From Chrysomallon squamiferum (taxonomy: Eukaryota > Mollusca > Gastropoda > Neomphalida > Peltospiridae): a stretch of DNA of 64,000 nucleotides. The stretch is from contig CM022665.1 in assembly GCA_012295275.1 (NCBI GenBank), positions 38,774,795-38,838,794 of the forward strand. The letters run 5' to 3'. Shown here one piece after another: positions 49,901 to 62,260 of this stretch (positions are counted from its first letter, which is position 1; each line of letters starts with the position of its first letter). Below the pieces are notes generated by a model that had not been told where the DNA came from, ran no database searches, and saw nothing but the letters and a program-made list of their open reading frames with translations. Made by a program: the position numbers and the translations under genes.

Positions 49901-50153
49901 GCCAAAGGATGAATGCTTTATTCAATCGTTTGTGAATTGACCGCCGCTGGCCGAATTAAAGATAACGACGGCCATAAAGTCGGTTCGATTTGTCTCAAAC
50001 GGCCACCACAGAATGATAGATGCGAAGAGACTATTATTATTTGTTATATGGTACTTACACAAACCGCAATAAATTATGCATTTTTTTTTGTTCTTTCGTT
50101 TTGTCTTTTTTCTTTTCTTTTTCTTTTTTTTATCTTTTTGTTTTTTGTCTTGT

Positions 50154-50187
<34 letters not shown>

Positions 50188-51144
50188 ACAAAGGAAAGAG
50201 GCCATTAGAGAGCCCAAAACTGTTTAGTTGATTTTTTTCTCACATCTAGGTTAAGTTGTCAGTCTCACGTTTGTTTTCTGAAATAAAGTACAAATTTGAA
50301 TGCGTGGAATGGAAGTTTATTTATTAAAACAGAGGTTAAAGTGTTTAAATTTTATTAACATTGATATGATTATCCCCACTGCTCTCCCTGCTACAATTAT
50401 TATTATTAATATTTTTATTATTATTATTTTTGTTGTTGTTGTTGTTGTTCCTTGTATTAAAAATAGATATTATAGTCTGAAATAAAATTAAATACAAAAT
50501 GTACTTCAAAATGTATCTAATTCTAAACAGTTTTGTGTGTTAATTTGAATTATAACTTTTTAATTACAAATGTAATAAATACTGTATTTGATTTCATTGT
50601 AAATATCGCACGTGCAAAATGCTTTTGTGCTTTTCTTTCATTATAAATATGTTTCACATTGCTTTATATTAATTTTAAAAGCAGAACGTCAGATGCTACG
50701 TTTTAAGAAATAACTCGAAAATCACGCAGAGGACACGTAAATAGGAAGTAACCGATTACAGTCTTAAGATATCAAATCTATCCTGCAAAGGTTACAAGGC
50801 CGAGTTACAGCGAGGCCTTGTCGAGCTGCAATCAGCATTCAACCCGAGCGAAATAAAACTGGTATCTTAAAGACAGTAACCAGTTTTTCTTTTGTCATAA
50901 ATAATACTCACCGCTCTCACAGAGCAGACGATTCACGCGTATTGATTTGTTCTTCGCCATATATTTACATCAAAAGAAAATAGTTCTTACATAGCAACAA
51001 TTTGTTGTTAATTTTTAAAATGAACACGTGTTCTTTTGTTTTGTTTATATTTATTTTAATTCCTTTTGGATGGTGTTTCGAAATTTTTCAAAGATATCTA
51101 TGTAACTATCTATTTATCTGTTTCTCTCTTTGTTTCTCTTTGTT
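49901..51144. other. Mixed DNA with T-rich tract and small complex island
   Basis: A T-rich tract (50090-50186) ends in 32 T (50155-50186). ATT/TTG triplets lie near 50400-50450. About 50690-50960 is complex and contains a perfect 8-bp inverted repeat, ACAAGGCC at 50794-50801 and GGCCTTGT at 50814-50821, a candidate paired SOX-type site. No gene. Confidence 0.5.
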
Positions 51145-51260
51145 TATGTATGTATGTATGTATGTATGTATGTATGTATGTATGTATGTGTGTATGTATA
51201 TATGTATATGCGTACACAGACACCAACATACCTACCTCTCTGTCTTTCCCTCAAAAGTAA

Positions 51261-51307
<47 letters not shown>
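51145..51307. repeat. (TATG)n and (GT)n arrays
   Basis: TATG repeats at about 51145-51205, then unique spacer, then a pure GT array at about 51264-51306. Confidence 0.95.
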
Positions 51308-51849
51308 TATCTGTCAATAACTATCTACTTACCTACCTAAGCAGCTGTCTGTTGTAAAACTAAAAAAAAGTAACAATTTCAAAACAAACTACGATCTGTT
51401 AATTTGATTACTCAACGCATTACAAAGAGTTGATTTTTTTAACAGTGTTTGTCAGTATCGAGACTGTTATTAAGTATTAAACTTGAAGAACCTCTTCAGT
51501 AACTTCTCCATAGTTTAAGAGTATTACAAGACATTTCCGTTTGTTCAAATCTCATTTCGGAGTGCTTTATCATTAACAATTAAAGTGTCTGGTCTTAGGA
51601 ATATAAGAGAGAGAACTAGAGAGATAAAGAGGAAAACAGAGAGAGGGTAACAGAAATAAATTGTTATAAATACAGAAGGAAAAAAAAAGAGAAAAAAAAA
51701 AAAAAAAGAAGAAAAAAAATCTAGAAGAAATAGAGAAAGAGAAAGAAGCAATGATACAGAATTAGAAATAAAATGATACAAACAAAAAGAGGTTAGCAGA
51801 GAAAGAGACAGAAAGAGATTTTGAGTTTGAACCTTTTATTTTCTTTTTG

Positions 51850-51852
<3 letters not shown>
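51308..51852. other. Purine-rich flank
   Basis: A/G-rich sequence from about 51600 to 51820, with GAGA and AAAGA words, precedes a CT array. No gene is recognised. Confidence 0.6.

Positions 51853-51922
<70 letters not shown>
51853..51922. repeat. (CT)n array, about 70 bp
   Basis: Pure CT dinucleotide repeat ending in TCGCTG. Confidence 0.95.
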
Positions 51923-51928
<6 letters not shown>

Positions 51929-53640
51929 TATTCCTTTTTCTTCTGCTGCTTTTCATTTTTCAAGCATACGAAAACTTGAAACTGGAGAGATTCGTTGATT
52001 GACAAGTGCAGAGATCTGCTCGCCAAAAGCTAAGTCCTGTCGAGGATTTTTCTGGTCTGTTTGATAAAGCACTCACGATGGAGGACTTCTAAAGTCGCTC
52101 GCCAACTGTTGTATGTTTACGCTCCAGCGTTTGCTCGAGAGTCTCTTCCAGACGTGTATCGCGAGTATTCTTCACAGTTTAAAGTCAACACTCGACTTTG
52201 TCGCCTCAGTTGATTTCCTTCTTTTTTCATCGACAAGTGATTCAAATAAAAACTTAAGTTATTTTTTTTAAAAACCTCTCTCTCTTTCTCTGTGTCTGTG
52301 TCTCATTGCTTTTCTTTTCCCGTATCTAAACACGTTACTTATGCTCTGGTATGTCTGTTCTCCGAGGGGCTGTCTCTCTCTCTCTCGCTCTTGTTGAGTG
52401 CTCGATTTTCTTTCGACATGGAATCCTTGAGCAGTCACGCTAAATGGACTCTTTTGTAGCTATTTCCCGGTCCAACTAGACCGATAGCAGTAGTGATCGT
52501 CACAGACGGAACATCACAAATCTTAAAATATTTTTTGTTTAGCAATGACGAATTAATTTAACGCTAAAATTTAAACTCTTCAGGTAAATATCTGTAACTG
52601 TTTCAAACGTAGCTAAGACTGAATAATAAACGCTTATTATAAATAATTAAAAAATATGTAATTAAAAGCATACGGATAAAAAAATTTTTCCAGGATGTAG
52701 AATAAACGTGCAAGACACATTATTCAAAATCACAAAAAAAAAAAAAAAAAAGGTTTTTGTTGTTGTTTGTTTTTTGTTTTTTTTTTAATTTTCTACAAGT
52801 ATGTTAAATGGATTAGTGAGAAAAGAGGGTTTTATTCTTCCTTAATATTAATAATCTCAGATATGCAGTTATTACAGGAACACGATCATGCCTGAGAGTC
52901 TTACGTCAGAAAAATAGCTGTATTGCAGAAACAAACAAAATTTCGACTTTCGTTTCCACCAGAAAATTCCCCGAAGAAAATATTTCAATAAACGTGCTTA
53001 TTAAACGAATAAAGGAAAGTCAAATCAAAGACGGACACTAAGATTTTAAACAACAGAGGAGCTTGCAAATATTATTATCAAGCTCGTCATTCACTTCTGA
53101 AACAAACATTAAAGAAGTGATTCAAAAAAAAAAAAAAAAAAAAAAAAAGGGAGGGTACACAATCCACCTGCTGAATTTGGATTTCGACTTTAATTAAAGG
53201 AGCCGTCAGCTCGTTAGAAATGTTCTGTACGGAACAGTAACGATTAACGCTGTCCATCACAAATAAATGTTTTCCCCGGTCTCGTCGAGAAGTCTCTCGT
53301 CCACCCCTGCACCCCCCGGGGATCGCTGGAGAGGCAATCACAGCACGTCTGCAGAAAACACTCGGAGTCACAGGGTTCACGTTGCTTTAAAGCTGGTGTA
53401 AAAACCGCATTCACGACGCGAAATCAATAATGCACGGACAAAGGGAGACGTTTTTCCCTCAACGTCACGTCCCTTGTACTCGGTCATTAGCGGCATTATC
53501 GGCCCAAACAGCGATCACTACACCTTTGTTTAGGGCAATTTGCTTCTCGAGTGCTTGTAAATTCTTCTCACCTGTTAATTTATCGATTCGTTAATGAAAA
53601 GCTTATTGCAAAGTTTTTTTTTTTGTGTGTGTGTGTGTTG
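51923..53640. other. Complex intergenic islands
   Basis: About 51960-52500 and 53030-53600 are complex and CpG-containing, with a G/C-rich segment at about 53305-53330, a poly-A run at about 53125-53148 and a TCATTAGCGGCATTATC segment near 53483. A minus-strand open frame (53087-53380) is interrupted by the poly-A and not recognised. Candidate regulatory DNA. Confidence 0.4.
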
Positions 53641-53656
53641 TTTTTTTTTTTCGTAG

Positions 53657-53879
53657 AAAACCGCTAGACGAGGAATACTATGGAAACCCGCGTGTTCCGA
53701 TTCGGATGAATTCATCGCCCGCTGAGCGCTACATGGCTTCTTTTGTTACTCCAACATGGCAGCCGAATGTCCGGGGTGGGGCCGAGCAGCAGGGGGTGCG
53801 ATCCGCCTGCTACGGAGTCCAGGCATATGAACCATGGGCACAGCCACTTGTGTCAAAACACTCAACAGGTTTTTTGTGA
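53657..53879 (+). other. Possible orphan coding exon
   Basis: A T-rich tract ending TTCGTAG (AG at 53655-53656) looks like a 3' splice site. The following 74 codons stay open with CpG-rich, evenly used codons and a non-repetitive translation (KPLDEEYYGNPRVPIRMNSS onward, then TPTWQPNVRGGAEQQ) until a TGA at 53877. A donor-like CAACAG|GTTTTT lies just before the stop. No family is recognised and no partner exon is visible, so this may be a terminal exon of an unknown gene, a gene fragment or chance. A second frame is also open (53743-54063). Confidence 0.25.
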
Positions 53880-54553
53880 AAAAAAAGGGTCCTTTATTTT
53901 TCTGTGCTCTTGTTTACTCTGGGGAGGGACGAACCCACGGCGAGTTTGGGGCGTGTCGCGAGCTCTCGAGAGTGTGCTGAACCGCGCAATGCACGTGCAT
54001 CCTGATGCTGAGATTTTTAGCAAAGTGTGTAGTGATTATACGTTCAATATTAGATTCTGCTAAACGCCTTCATTACAGTTTCTTTTTTTTTATATTTCCT
54101 TATTAAATTTATAAGTAATTGCTATTCTGATTTTTTTCTTCTTGTCATTTAGCAAAAATTAATATCATTCGGTGATTTCTTTCAATAAAATGAAAAACAA
54201 AATTGGTTATTTGAGACATTAATCTCAAATGCTTGTTAAAATTTTATCCTTTTTTTTTTTTTTTTTTTTAACTTACAATTAATTTTTAAATGGGAAAAAT
54301 ATGCATGCTTCAGAAAGTAAGTGTGTTTGATACTTTGTTTTGGTGTATACGTGTGCAGAGAGACCTTATTCACTGTTGTGTGCCTGTGAGCATATTCGTG
54401 TAGGTAAATGAGAAAAAAATAAGTAAAAGCAGCTCCACAGAAAAAGACATGTACACGTATTTGTGAACGTTATAATACATGTCCAACCAGGTGTAAACGT
54501 TATACTGAAAGTTTAACCAGGTGTACACAAAGATCGAAATAGAAATTAAATAC

Positions 54554-54584
<31 letters not shown>

Positions 54585-55432
54585 CACTAACCCACTTATA
54601 CACAAGACACACACACACGAACATATGCACACATAGATACACACATATACACACAGACAAACATGCAAAAAAAAAAAAAAAAAAAATCAGCAGTTTCTTA
54701 CAAACGTAATAAGAAAATATAATAACGACTTGCACACATTGCAGTCTAAACCCCTAACATAATCACGAAGCTACGTTAACTATCGCGAACACACATGCAG
54801 TAGAAAACTTCTCTCCTTTTTAAATTTAAAAAAAAAAAAAAAAAAAAATGAAAAAAAAATGAAAAATGTGCCATCGAGATGTGTTTGTGGTGGCGAAACG
54901 TCAGACAGCATTAAATAAATAAATAAATAACGTGGACTCTTTAATCACGCAGCCAAGCGTCGAGTCGTTTTATTTAAATTTGATTTAACACTCGAGTAAG
55001 TACACCCAGTTTGCATAGCTACCGTAGCGTTCTGCTCCGACCTTCGACAATACCCTACCTCGTGCTTCTCATTGTGTCGAACCGTAGCCTGAACGCAACA
55101 AGCGACCGTTATCAATTTATTACAATTTAATAATATTGCTTTCGATTGTTCGCCGTGTTTCACGTGGCAGGAAACAGGTATGGTGTTGAAATTAAGACCA
55201 TTGCACTTTCGGCGTGTATAGCAATGTTTGTGTGTAAATCAGTGGTGCAAGAAATAACCGCGTGAATTTGAGACAGTTTGTATGCGTTAAAAAACTATTA
55301 GCTAGTAGGTGGAGTCGAAATTTCAGTATAGTTAGAATTTTTATGGGTGTTTTTATTTTCGATCTATCGTGACGCTTGATCATGTTTAATCAGTAATAAT
55401 AACGTTAACAATAATAGCAGTAGTGAGAGTGG

Positions 55433-55436
<4 letters not shown>
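53880..55436. other. Intergenic DNA with homopolymers
   Basis: Poly-T at about 54251-54269, poly-A at about 54555-54580, 54667-54686 and 54829-54848. A two-copy 30-bp repeat ending in AACCAG|GTGT lies at about 54461-54530. About 54940-55180 is complex; its minus-strand open frame is not recognised. Confidence 0.5.
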
Positions 55437-55472
<36 letters not shown>

Positions 55473-55500
55473 GGGTAGTAGTAGTAGTAGTAGTAGTAAC
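55437..55500. repeat. (AAT)n then (AGT)n
   Basis: AAT triplets (about 55437-55471) followed by AGT triplets (about 55477-55498). The same order of units recurs at 57673. Confidence 0.9.
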
Positions 55501-56353
55501 TAAAGGAGCAGACACAGACACTGGTATCACAAATTATATATATATATATTACGAAAAAAAAGTAATTAAAAATCATGACTATAGAAACAATTATAATAAA
55601 AGTAACAAAAGAACAAGACCTGCATCAGAAACAACAACAATAATAACATCCAAAAAATATAAGCGATAATAATTCATAATATAAATTATAATGACATGCC
55701 AGCTCGAACAATAATAAACGCAATAACAACAATATGAACAACAAAAATAAAAGTAATAAAATATCAACAACAATAGCAAACAACAGTGACTATAATTAAA
55801 ATAATAACATTATTGTTGTTGTTGTTGTTGTTAGTATTATATTATTATTCTTTTATTATATTTTTGTTTTTATTAATATTATTTTTTTTTTTTAATATTC
55901 CTATTTTTTAATCACATCAAAGAACACTTTAAAAAAACACAAAACAATAGCGTGTTTATCCTCTTTCAATACCACGCGAGTTATCTGCCTTTCATGCCAG
56001 GTGTCGCCGCAGAAATTCGATAATCGCTGGTGACGTTCGTCAGATCGGAATTAAGATACGTCTGACATTTCTGAATTCCAGTGACAGCAGTGTGAACAGA
56101 TCCATGGCCATTATCTTTCATATGAATCTGATTTTTACATGAAATTATACTGAGTAAACAAGACGAAATTTAACACCAATTCTACACATGAATGCTCGCG
56201 TCCATCAAACTGGATTTGAGATTTTCTTGCCTAAGACCAGCACGAGTACAAGGTTCTTAAAGAAAGGAATATTGGGTCGAAATCCAAAGAAATATTTTTA
56301 ATGTAAAAAAAATTAAAAGTTAAAGGAGTAAATATTAATGGATTTGAGAGGAA

Positions 56354-56384
<31 letters not shown>

Positions 56385-57189
56385 CTGGTTCATAATATTT
56401 TAAATATTTAAAATTTGCGACCAAGTACAAATAGTTAAATATTGCAAAAATCATTTTGAGTATGTTATTATTATAATATATGTAGTGTATATGTAGCGAT
56501 TTATTTATTAATTATTTATTTATTTATCTATTTATTTATTTTATTTTTGTTTTTATTTTTGTTTTTATTTTTGTTTTTTAATTTTTTAATATGTGTATGT
56601 GTGTGTCTGTTCGCGTGTTGCGCGCGCGTGTGTGTGAGAGAGAGAGAGAGAGATCCTTTAAAACATTCGCTGATTCATTTAAAATATAATAAACATTGTC
56701 TTAGGACAGACACCTCAGGTTCTTTGATTGTGTGTCCAAGATTCACGTACATGAACACAAACATAGAGAATAGTTATATAACATATTTGAATTAGGTTAA
56801 TGAGTTTACGCAGTTTTCTAATAATAATAATAATAATAATCTTTTTAATTTCAATTAGCAATAATTTTTATTCCGTGTACATAATTATTATTATTATTCG
56901 TACGTGTTTCTTCAGTGTTGTTATGTGGTTAATTTTATTAACAGCTATTCAGATATATAGAGAATCAAACCATTCGGTGTTTTAACATGTCCCAGATAAC
57001 AGTACATAATTTACTTTAAAAAAATAACAGTTATGCCAATAGTGTTCCAAAATTTCCGAATTCCCTGTCTCACGAACGATCAAAGAGTATTCTGTCTACA
57101 TACATATATTATAAATGAAGTAATCTTTCTTAGAAATACGTATTTAAAACTGACTGTTTAGAAAAATACACACAAGTTATTGAGAAAAT
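55501..57189. other. AT-rich intergenic DNA
   Basis: AAC/AAT-rich sequence (55630-55800), TTG triplets near 55812, poly-T at about 56354-56380, TTTTTG repeats near 56545-56578 and a GA array near 56636-56652. About 55970-56280 is complex, with nothing recognised. Confidence 0.6.
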
Positions 57190-57530
57190 CCAGTAATCTA
57201 TTGGTCGTATGTTACCTTAATGGCCGTATATCGGGGACAAGTTGGTAGTTTGAGATTTAAATTCTCCACATCCGTTTGAACTTCAAAGTCTTATTCTCCG
57301 CGGACTAGGCATGTTTTCTGACATGAGGGAATCCACCCGATAGATTTATACCAGGGTGGATTAAAGTGTGCCCGGTTTACTTTCTAAAGAAAATAGGATA
57401 ACAGCTCAGATTTTTAATAACCGTTGTGTCACATTTGGTGTTCGGTTAATTCTTCATCATTTGTTATGGAGTAAACGACACCACGTTGGTCCAGTGCAGT
57501 CTTGCGCATGGGTTACTAGGATCATTTGAG
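57190..57530 (+). promoter_or_regulatory. Candidate distal regulatory module
   Basis: Complex island with a perfect 9-bp inverted repeat, AATCCACCC at 57330-57338 and GGGTGGATT at 57354-57362, separated by 15 bp. It also contains a nuclear-receptor-like AACTTCAAAGTC near 57279. No coding frame. Regulatory role inferred. Confidence 0.35.
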
Positions 57531-57670
57531 TCTTTCTTTAAACAAAATAAATAATAATAAATAATGCATTTTATGATAAAACGTTTCTGATTCATGCTGA
57601 TCTAAAACATAAAAATGTTGTTTTTTTTTCATTTGAAATGATATTTTGGAATTGGTGATAATACGAATAA

Positions 57671-57672
<2 letters not shown>

Positions 57673-57747
<75 letters not shown>

Positions 57748-57780
57748 TAGTAGTAGTAGTAGTAGAAGTAGTAGTAATAA
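57673..57780. repeat. (AAT)n then (AGT)n
   Basis: AAT triplets (about 57673-57703) followed by AGT triplets (about 57707-57775). Confidence 0.9.
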
Positions 57781-59654
57781 AAGAAGCAGACAAAGAGAAT
57801 TGGTATCACAAATTATATATATATTTTTATTTTATTTATTTTTTAAAAAATTTTTTTTTTTTTTTTTTTATTGATTTATTTATTTATTTTTTTTTTTTTT
57901 TCAATATAGGTATCACTCCATGCATAATAGTTCACTGCAAACGTGGCAAAGAAATAAAACAGTTACCGTAATCCCATGATTCCATAATACATTTTTATTA
58001 AACAAATCTCAGAGCAATAAATGACATCACTCGGGATACCCAGAATTGTTTACGTCATAAACTACTAGCAAGTAATTCCAGAATATTAGCAACAAATAAC
58101 AGTTTATCTCCCTAGTGGCACAACACCAGAATTTACAATTCTGTAACCAGGAAAAAAAAAATATATATATATATATAAAAAAAAACCACATATATATCCG
58201 AAAGTTCCGAATTTTTGATAACAACTTTAAAGACTTTGATTTGTCATACCTAGACACACACGATATGGTTGGTGTGTACACAGTCTACAAAATATACACG
58301 CCATAAATTCATGCACGTGTTAGATGAATGGTGCAGAAATGGTGCACCGAGGACAAGTTATTTAACCCTGAAAAACAAACGGTAATTCAACGATATGGCA
58401 CGATACACGAGTAGTTTATCTCAGGTAACTCTAATCGTAAATTAACCGTTCTCCTCATTCAGTCAAATCCAGAGGTTTAAAGGCTTTAGCTGGAATTGGT
58501 TTGTGTACTAGTGAAGAGATATAGCACATTGTTCGTGAGTACGAGAAGAAATGAAGGAAAGAAAAGAAAAAACAAAAAATGAATAAGAGAAGAAATATTC
58601 AGTGGCATAAGGATAGACCAGACAAGCGGAGACAGACATACCATAGAGATAGATTGGATAAAAAGAAAGAATGGAAATTTTAAAAATGATTTATCTTGAA
58701 TATTTGGAATTTTTAATATTGTACCTAATTTAAAACAACAGAAAAAAAAAAAGAAAAAAAAAAAACAATTTAAAAAAAAAAAGAAGAAATAATAATAAAA
58801 TTCGATGATGTTATGAAGGGAAAAGCCAAAATTTTTATTTTATTGATCTATTTTTGACGTTATTTTTAAAAATTCCATTTCATTAGACTTCCATTGTGAA
58901 TAAAACAGCCATGTAACAGTCATCACAACAGCAATGCAAAGAAGAAAAAAATAACAGAAATCATTATTGGTTCTATATGTTTTCTCTTTTTTTTACATTT
59001 TCATATATATTGTTTAATAAATTGGCCAACAAAGGTTGTACAAAAGTGCAACATATTTAAAATAATCATTTTTACAAAAATTAATTTTATTTATAATTAA
59101 TACTGTTTTATTTCCTAAAACTGTTTAAATAACTGTTTAACATTATAAAAGGAAAAAACCCAACTAATATACAAAATATTCAAATTTGGAATATATTACA
59201 GATAACAGTTAATTTTACCATGATTAGTGTTATTTTTATAAAGTGATTTTCACACTGAAGTTTACTTTCCACTTGTTTCTATTGACTTACTCGCTGCAAA
59301 GTTTTACATTATTTTTATTGCTGCTGACAGAAATAAGCATTAGTCCAGTCAATGGTGGTTTGAACGTTGACCACAGGATTGTCCATTGACACCTCTTCCT
59401 TCCAGACCTAGTCCAGAATGTGGTCAGTAAAGACTGCGGTTTGTGTTTTTGTATTTGACTGAATGTGTGTGCAAAAGAAATTTGTTGCTTGTGAAAAAAA
59501 AAAAAAAAATGCAGTGACTTCATTTGGAAAGTTGTAATCATATGTCAGAAATGCAAAATATGAGGCATTCCTAGAAAATTAATCGGTATGTTTTAACGGT
59601 TTCGTTAACTTTATTGTCACAATTCAGAGATGTTAAAAACTGTTTAATAATAAT
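57781..59654. other. Intergenic DNA
   Basis: T-rich tract at 57822-57902, unique complex DNA at about 58020-58540, A-rich sequence near 58560-58800 and AT-rich DNA after. A minus-strand open frame at 59287-59541 is not recognised. Confidence 0.55.
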
Positions 59655-59689
59655 TTATTTATTTATTTATTTATTTATTATTATTATTA

Positions 59690-59725
<36 letters not shown>

Positions 59726-59905
59726 GTATTATAAACAAAACGAAACAGTGGTCATGTAGGAAACAACGAAATAATGTCGCCTGACTTAGAACCCAGAATA
59801 TTAAATCTAAGAGATATTTTTTTCTTTTTGTTCACTGAATAAAATACCATAAAATAAAAAAATAAATAAATGCTGAATGAATGAATGAATGAATGAATGA
59901 ATGAA
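59655..59905. repeat. (TTTA)n, (ATT)n and (GAAT)n
   Basis: TTTA at about 59655-59680, ATT to about 59727, and GAAT repeats at about 59874-59903 after a unique spacer. Confidence 0.9.
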
Positions 59906-60834
59906 AATATAAATAATTATTTCTGTATGTAATTTATTTTGTCTATTTATCTAAAATAAATAAACCTACTAAAACAGCGGAAGAAGCAATTAATGTGATA
60001 ATAAAATTATGACCAAATTATAATACAACAAGGTTATGTTGGTTTTCATTTTATTTATGACTTTATGCTTGTATTAAAATTTATTATTTATTAGATTGGT
60101 AACTTAAGTGGTTTATGATCTTATTTCTGTATTAAATACAGAGAATTACTGAATTGTTCATGACAAATTTCAAAAACTAAATGCAGATACCAAATTTCTG
60201 TTAATATAGATTAAAATTACTTACATAAAATATCCATAGTAAATTACGTTTTATTTTCAAATACTTTATTAATTTCATAATATTTATTTTCTTCTAATAT
60301 TCAGTATAATCTTTTAATATATTTCTATTTACATAACTCATATATTCTATATATTTATTTGTTTATTCATAAATATAGTTATATGTCTTTATTATTAACT
60401 GTAATGCTTTAAATATCGGTTATCTATTTTCCTGTCACTTTCAAATAATACAAGATTTTTGGAAAAAAAAAAAAAAAAAAATTATTACTTGCTATTATTT
60501 ATTTATTTATTTATTTTATTGTTGTTATTCTTGTTGTTTTGATCTTTTTAAGTAGAATTTTATTTTATTCTTCTAAAAATACTGATGGTTTTAAATTCTT
60601 TATCTTTTTTTCTTTTCTTACTTTTCTTTTTAAAAAACATTTTAATTCTTGCATCTTTATTCTGATACATTTTTATATCTTAGAATGAACAAAATATTTT
60701 TATATTAATTATCACTTGCTTATTATTTTATTATTCTTGAATTTTTCTTTTTCTTTTTTTTTTTTTTACCGCAAACAAATAAACAAACACATCACTCATG
60801 AATGTCAGTACATTATTAACATCTTTATCATATT
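59906..60834. other. AT-rich intergenic DNA
   Basis: Very AT-rich, with an NK2-type TTAAGTGG at 60104-60111, 19 A near 60462-60480 and TTTA/TTC patches. No gene. Confidence 0.7.
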
Positions 60835-61140
60835 TGATATAAATGATGCAGAGGATACTTTTAAGGGTGGATAGGGGCGTCACCCGAAATTCCATTCCCA
60901 GCCCCTTCTAATTGAGACCGACCCAGGGTCATACGTTAGGGCGGAGTCGCTTAAGCTTTTAATCTACGTCACGGGGAGATTGTATACAAAGAATTTGATT
61001 TGGGTTCGAGAATTTGCGGGTGGTATTATTATTTCACGGGTGGCATATTTTGTAGAACACCGGGGAGGGCTAATGGGCTGGACTGCAATAAGGCGTGAAA
61101 CTGCTGGAAACATATTGTAGTTACATGTTAATATAACTAA
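60835..61140 (+). promoter_or_regulatory. Candidate distal regulatory module with GGGTGG repeats
   Basis: CpG-containing island in an AT-rich desert. It carries AAGGGTGGAT at 60863-60872 and the pair CGGGTGGTAT (61017-61026) and CGGGTGGCAT (61037-61046) exactly 20 bp apart. GGGTGG is the core of Gli/Ci sites. Homeodomain-type CTAATTGAG lies near 60909. No coding frame. Regulatory role inferred. Confidence 0.4.
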
Positions 61141-61212
61141 AGTTCAGTTTTGATCATAAACTGTAATTATAATAATATTTACGATTCATCAAATACTGAA
61201 TTACTTTACTTT

Positions 61213-61261
61213 TATTATTATTGTTGTTGTTGTTGTTGTTGATATTGCCGTCGTCGTCGTC

Positions 61262-61308
<47 letters not shown>

Positions 61309-61310
61309 GG
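61213..61310. repeat. (GTT)n, (CGT)n and (ATT)n triplets
   Basis: ATT/GTT triplets, a short CGT run near 61249-61262, and an ATT array at about 61264-61307. Confidence 0.9.
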
Positions 61311-61964
61311 ATTGTTTGTTAGTTTATTTGTTTGTTTTTTCGTTCGTTCATTCGGTATTTTGTTTGTTCTTTCGTACGTTTGTTTTTAAATATACAGAAA
61401 CTATGAACATTTGCCATTATAAAAAGTTTAAATATGAAAAAAAATAGATATAATTAATATCAAGATAAATGATGCCAAACAGAACATTATATTCCCTATG
61501 TACATTAAAAAAACAATAATAATAATAAATAAATAATAAAAAAAACAAAAAAACAACGTATCTTCTTAAGCAGTGAATCTAACCATTTTGATCCTTTTTA
61601 TATCCATGCCTGTGTAGAAATTAAGTTTTAAGCTCAAACACATTCAGTATGTAATATGTTATTAATTAACGTTTTGCATTTACACTTTTTGCTATCCAAC
61701 TGTCACTGTGTGCACCCGCCATCCTGATAATGTTGTTTGTGTGTGTGTACTTATGTGTGTATGTGTGTGTCTTTGCGTTTGCGAGACAGTGAGAGAGAGA
61801 GAGAGTGAGTTTGTTTATTATGACAGCGATGTATAATTATATGTTTAGAAAAAAATATATATAAAAAAAAATTATAAAAATAAAAATGCTGAATAAACCG
61901 CTTGAAGTGATCTTCGGTGACTAATCTTTCAAATTTCAATTATGTTCCACAGAAAAACAGTGAG
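61311..61964. other. AT-rich intergenic DNA
   Basis: TTTG/TTCG words, A-rich patches, GT words near 61738-61775 and a GAGA run near 61790-61810. No gene. Confidence 0.7.
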
Positions 61965-62260
61965 ATAATATTATGCATTCGATTAAATCAGATCTATCTC
62001 GCTGGCGCCTCTGGACGTCGTACTGCTCGGCAAAGCGGATTACCTGAAACGTGCTACCCAGGTAGGCCGCAGGTAAACTAGGGTTTTACAGGTAATGTTC
62101 GGCGTTGGAGATAGATATGGATATAGATAGTAGCCGCGCCTCACACCTCGTTATACCACGAGACACGAATACACATGACTCTGGCAAATGTTCATGAATA
62201 TTTACGAAAGACAAAGCGAAACTTAAATACGAAAGACTTCGAAAAACGCACGATAAGATT
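61965..62260 (+). promoter_or_regulatory. Candidate module with CAGGTA cluster, or exon edge
   Basis: Complex CpG-containing island. Four CAGGTAR words occur within 56 bp: TTACCTG 62040-62046 (reverse), CAGGTAG 62059-62065, CAGGTAA 62070-62076 and 62089-62095. CAGGTA is the core of ZEB/Snail-type E-boxes and of insect Zelda sites. It is also a good splice donor, and a short frame (SLAPLDVVLLGKADYLKRAT) runs open to the first + strand copy, so an exon end is an alternative; the upstream acceptor is weak. Confidence 0.35.
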
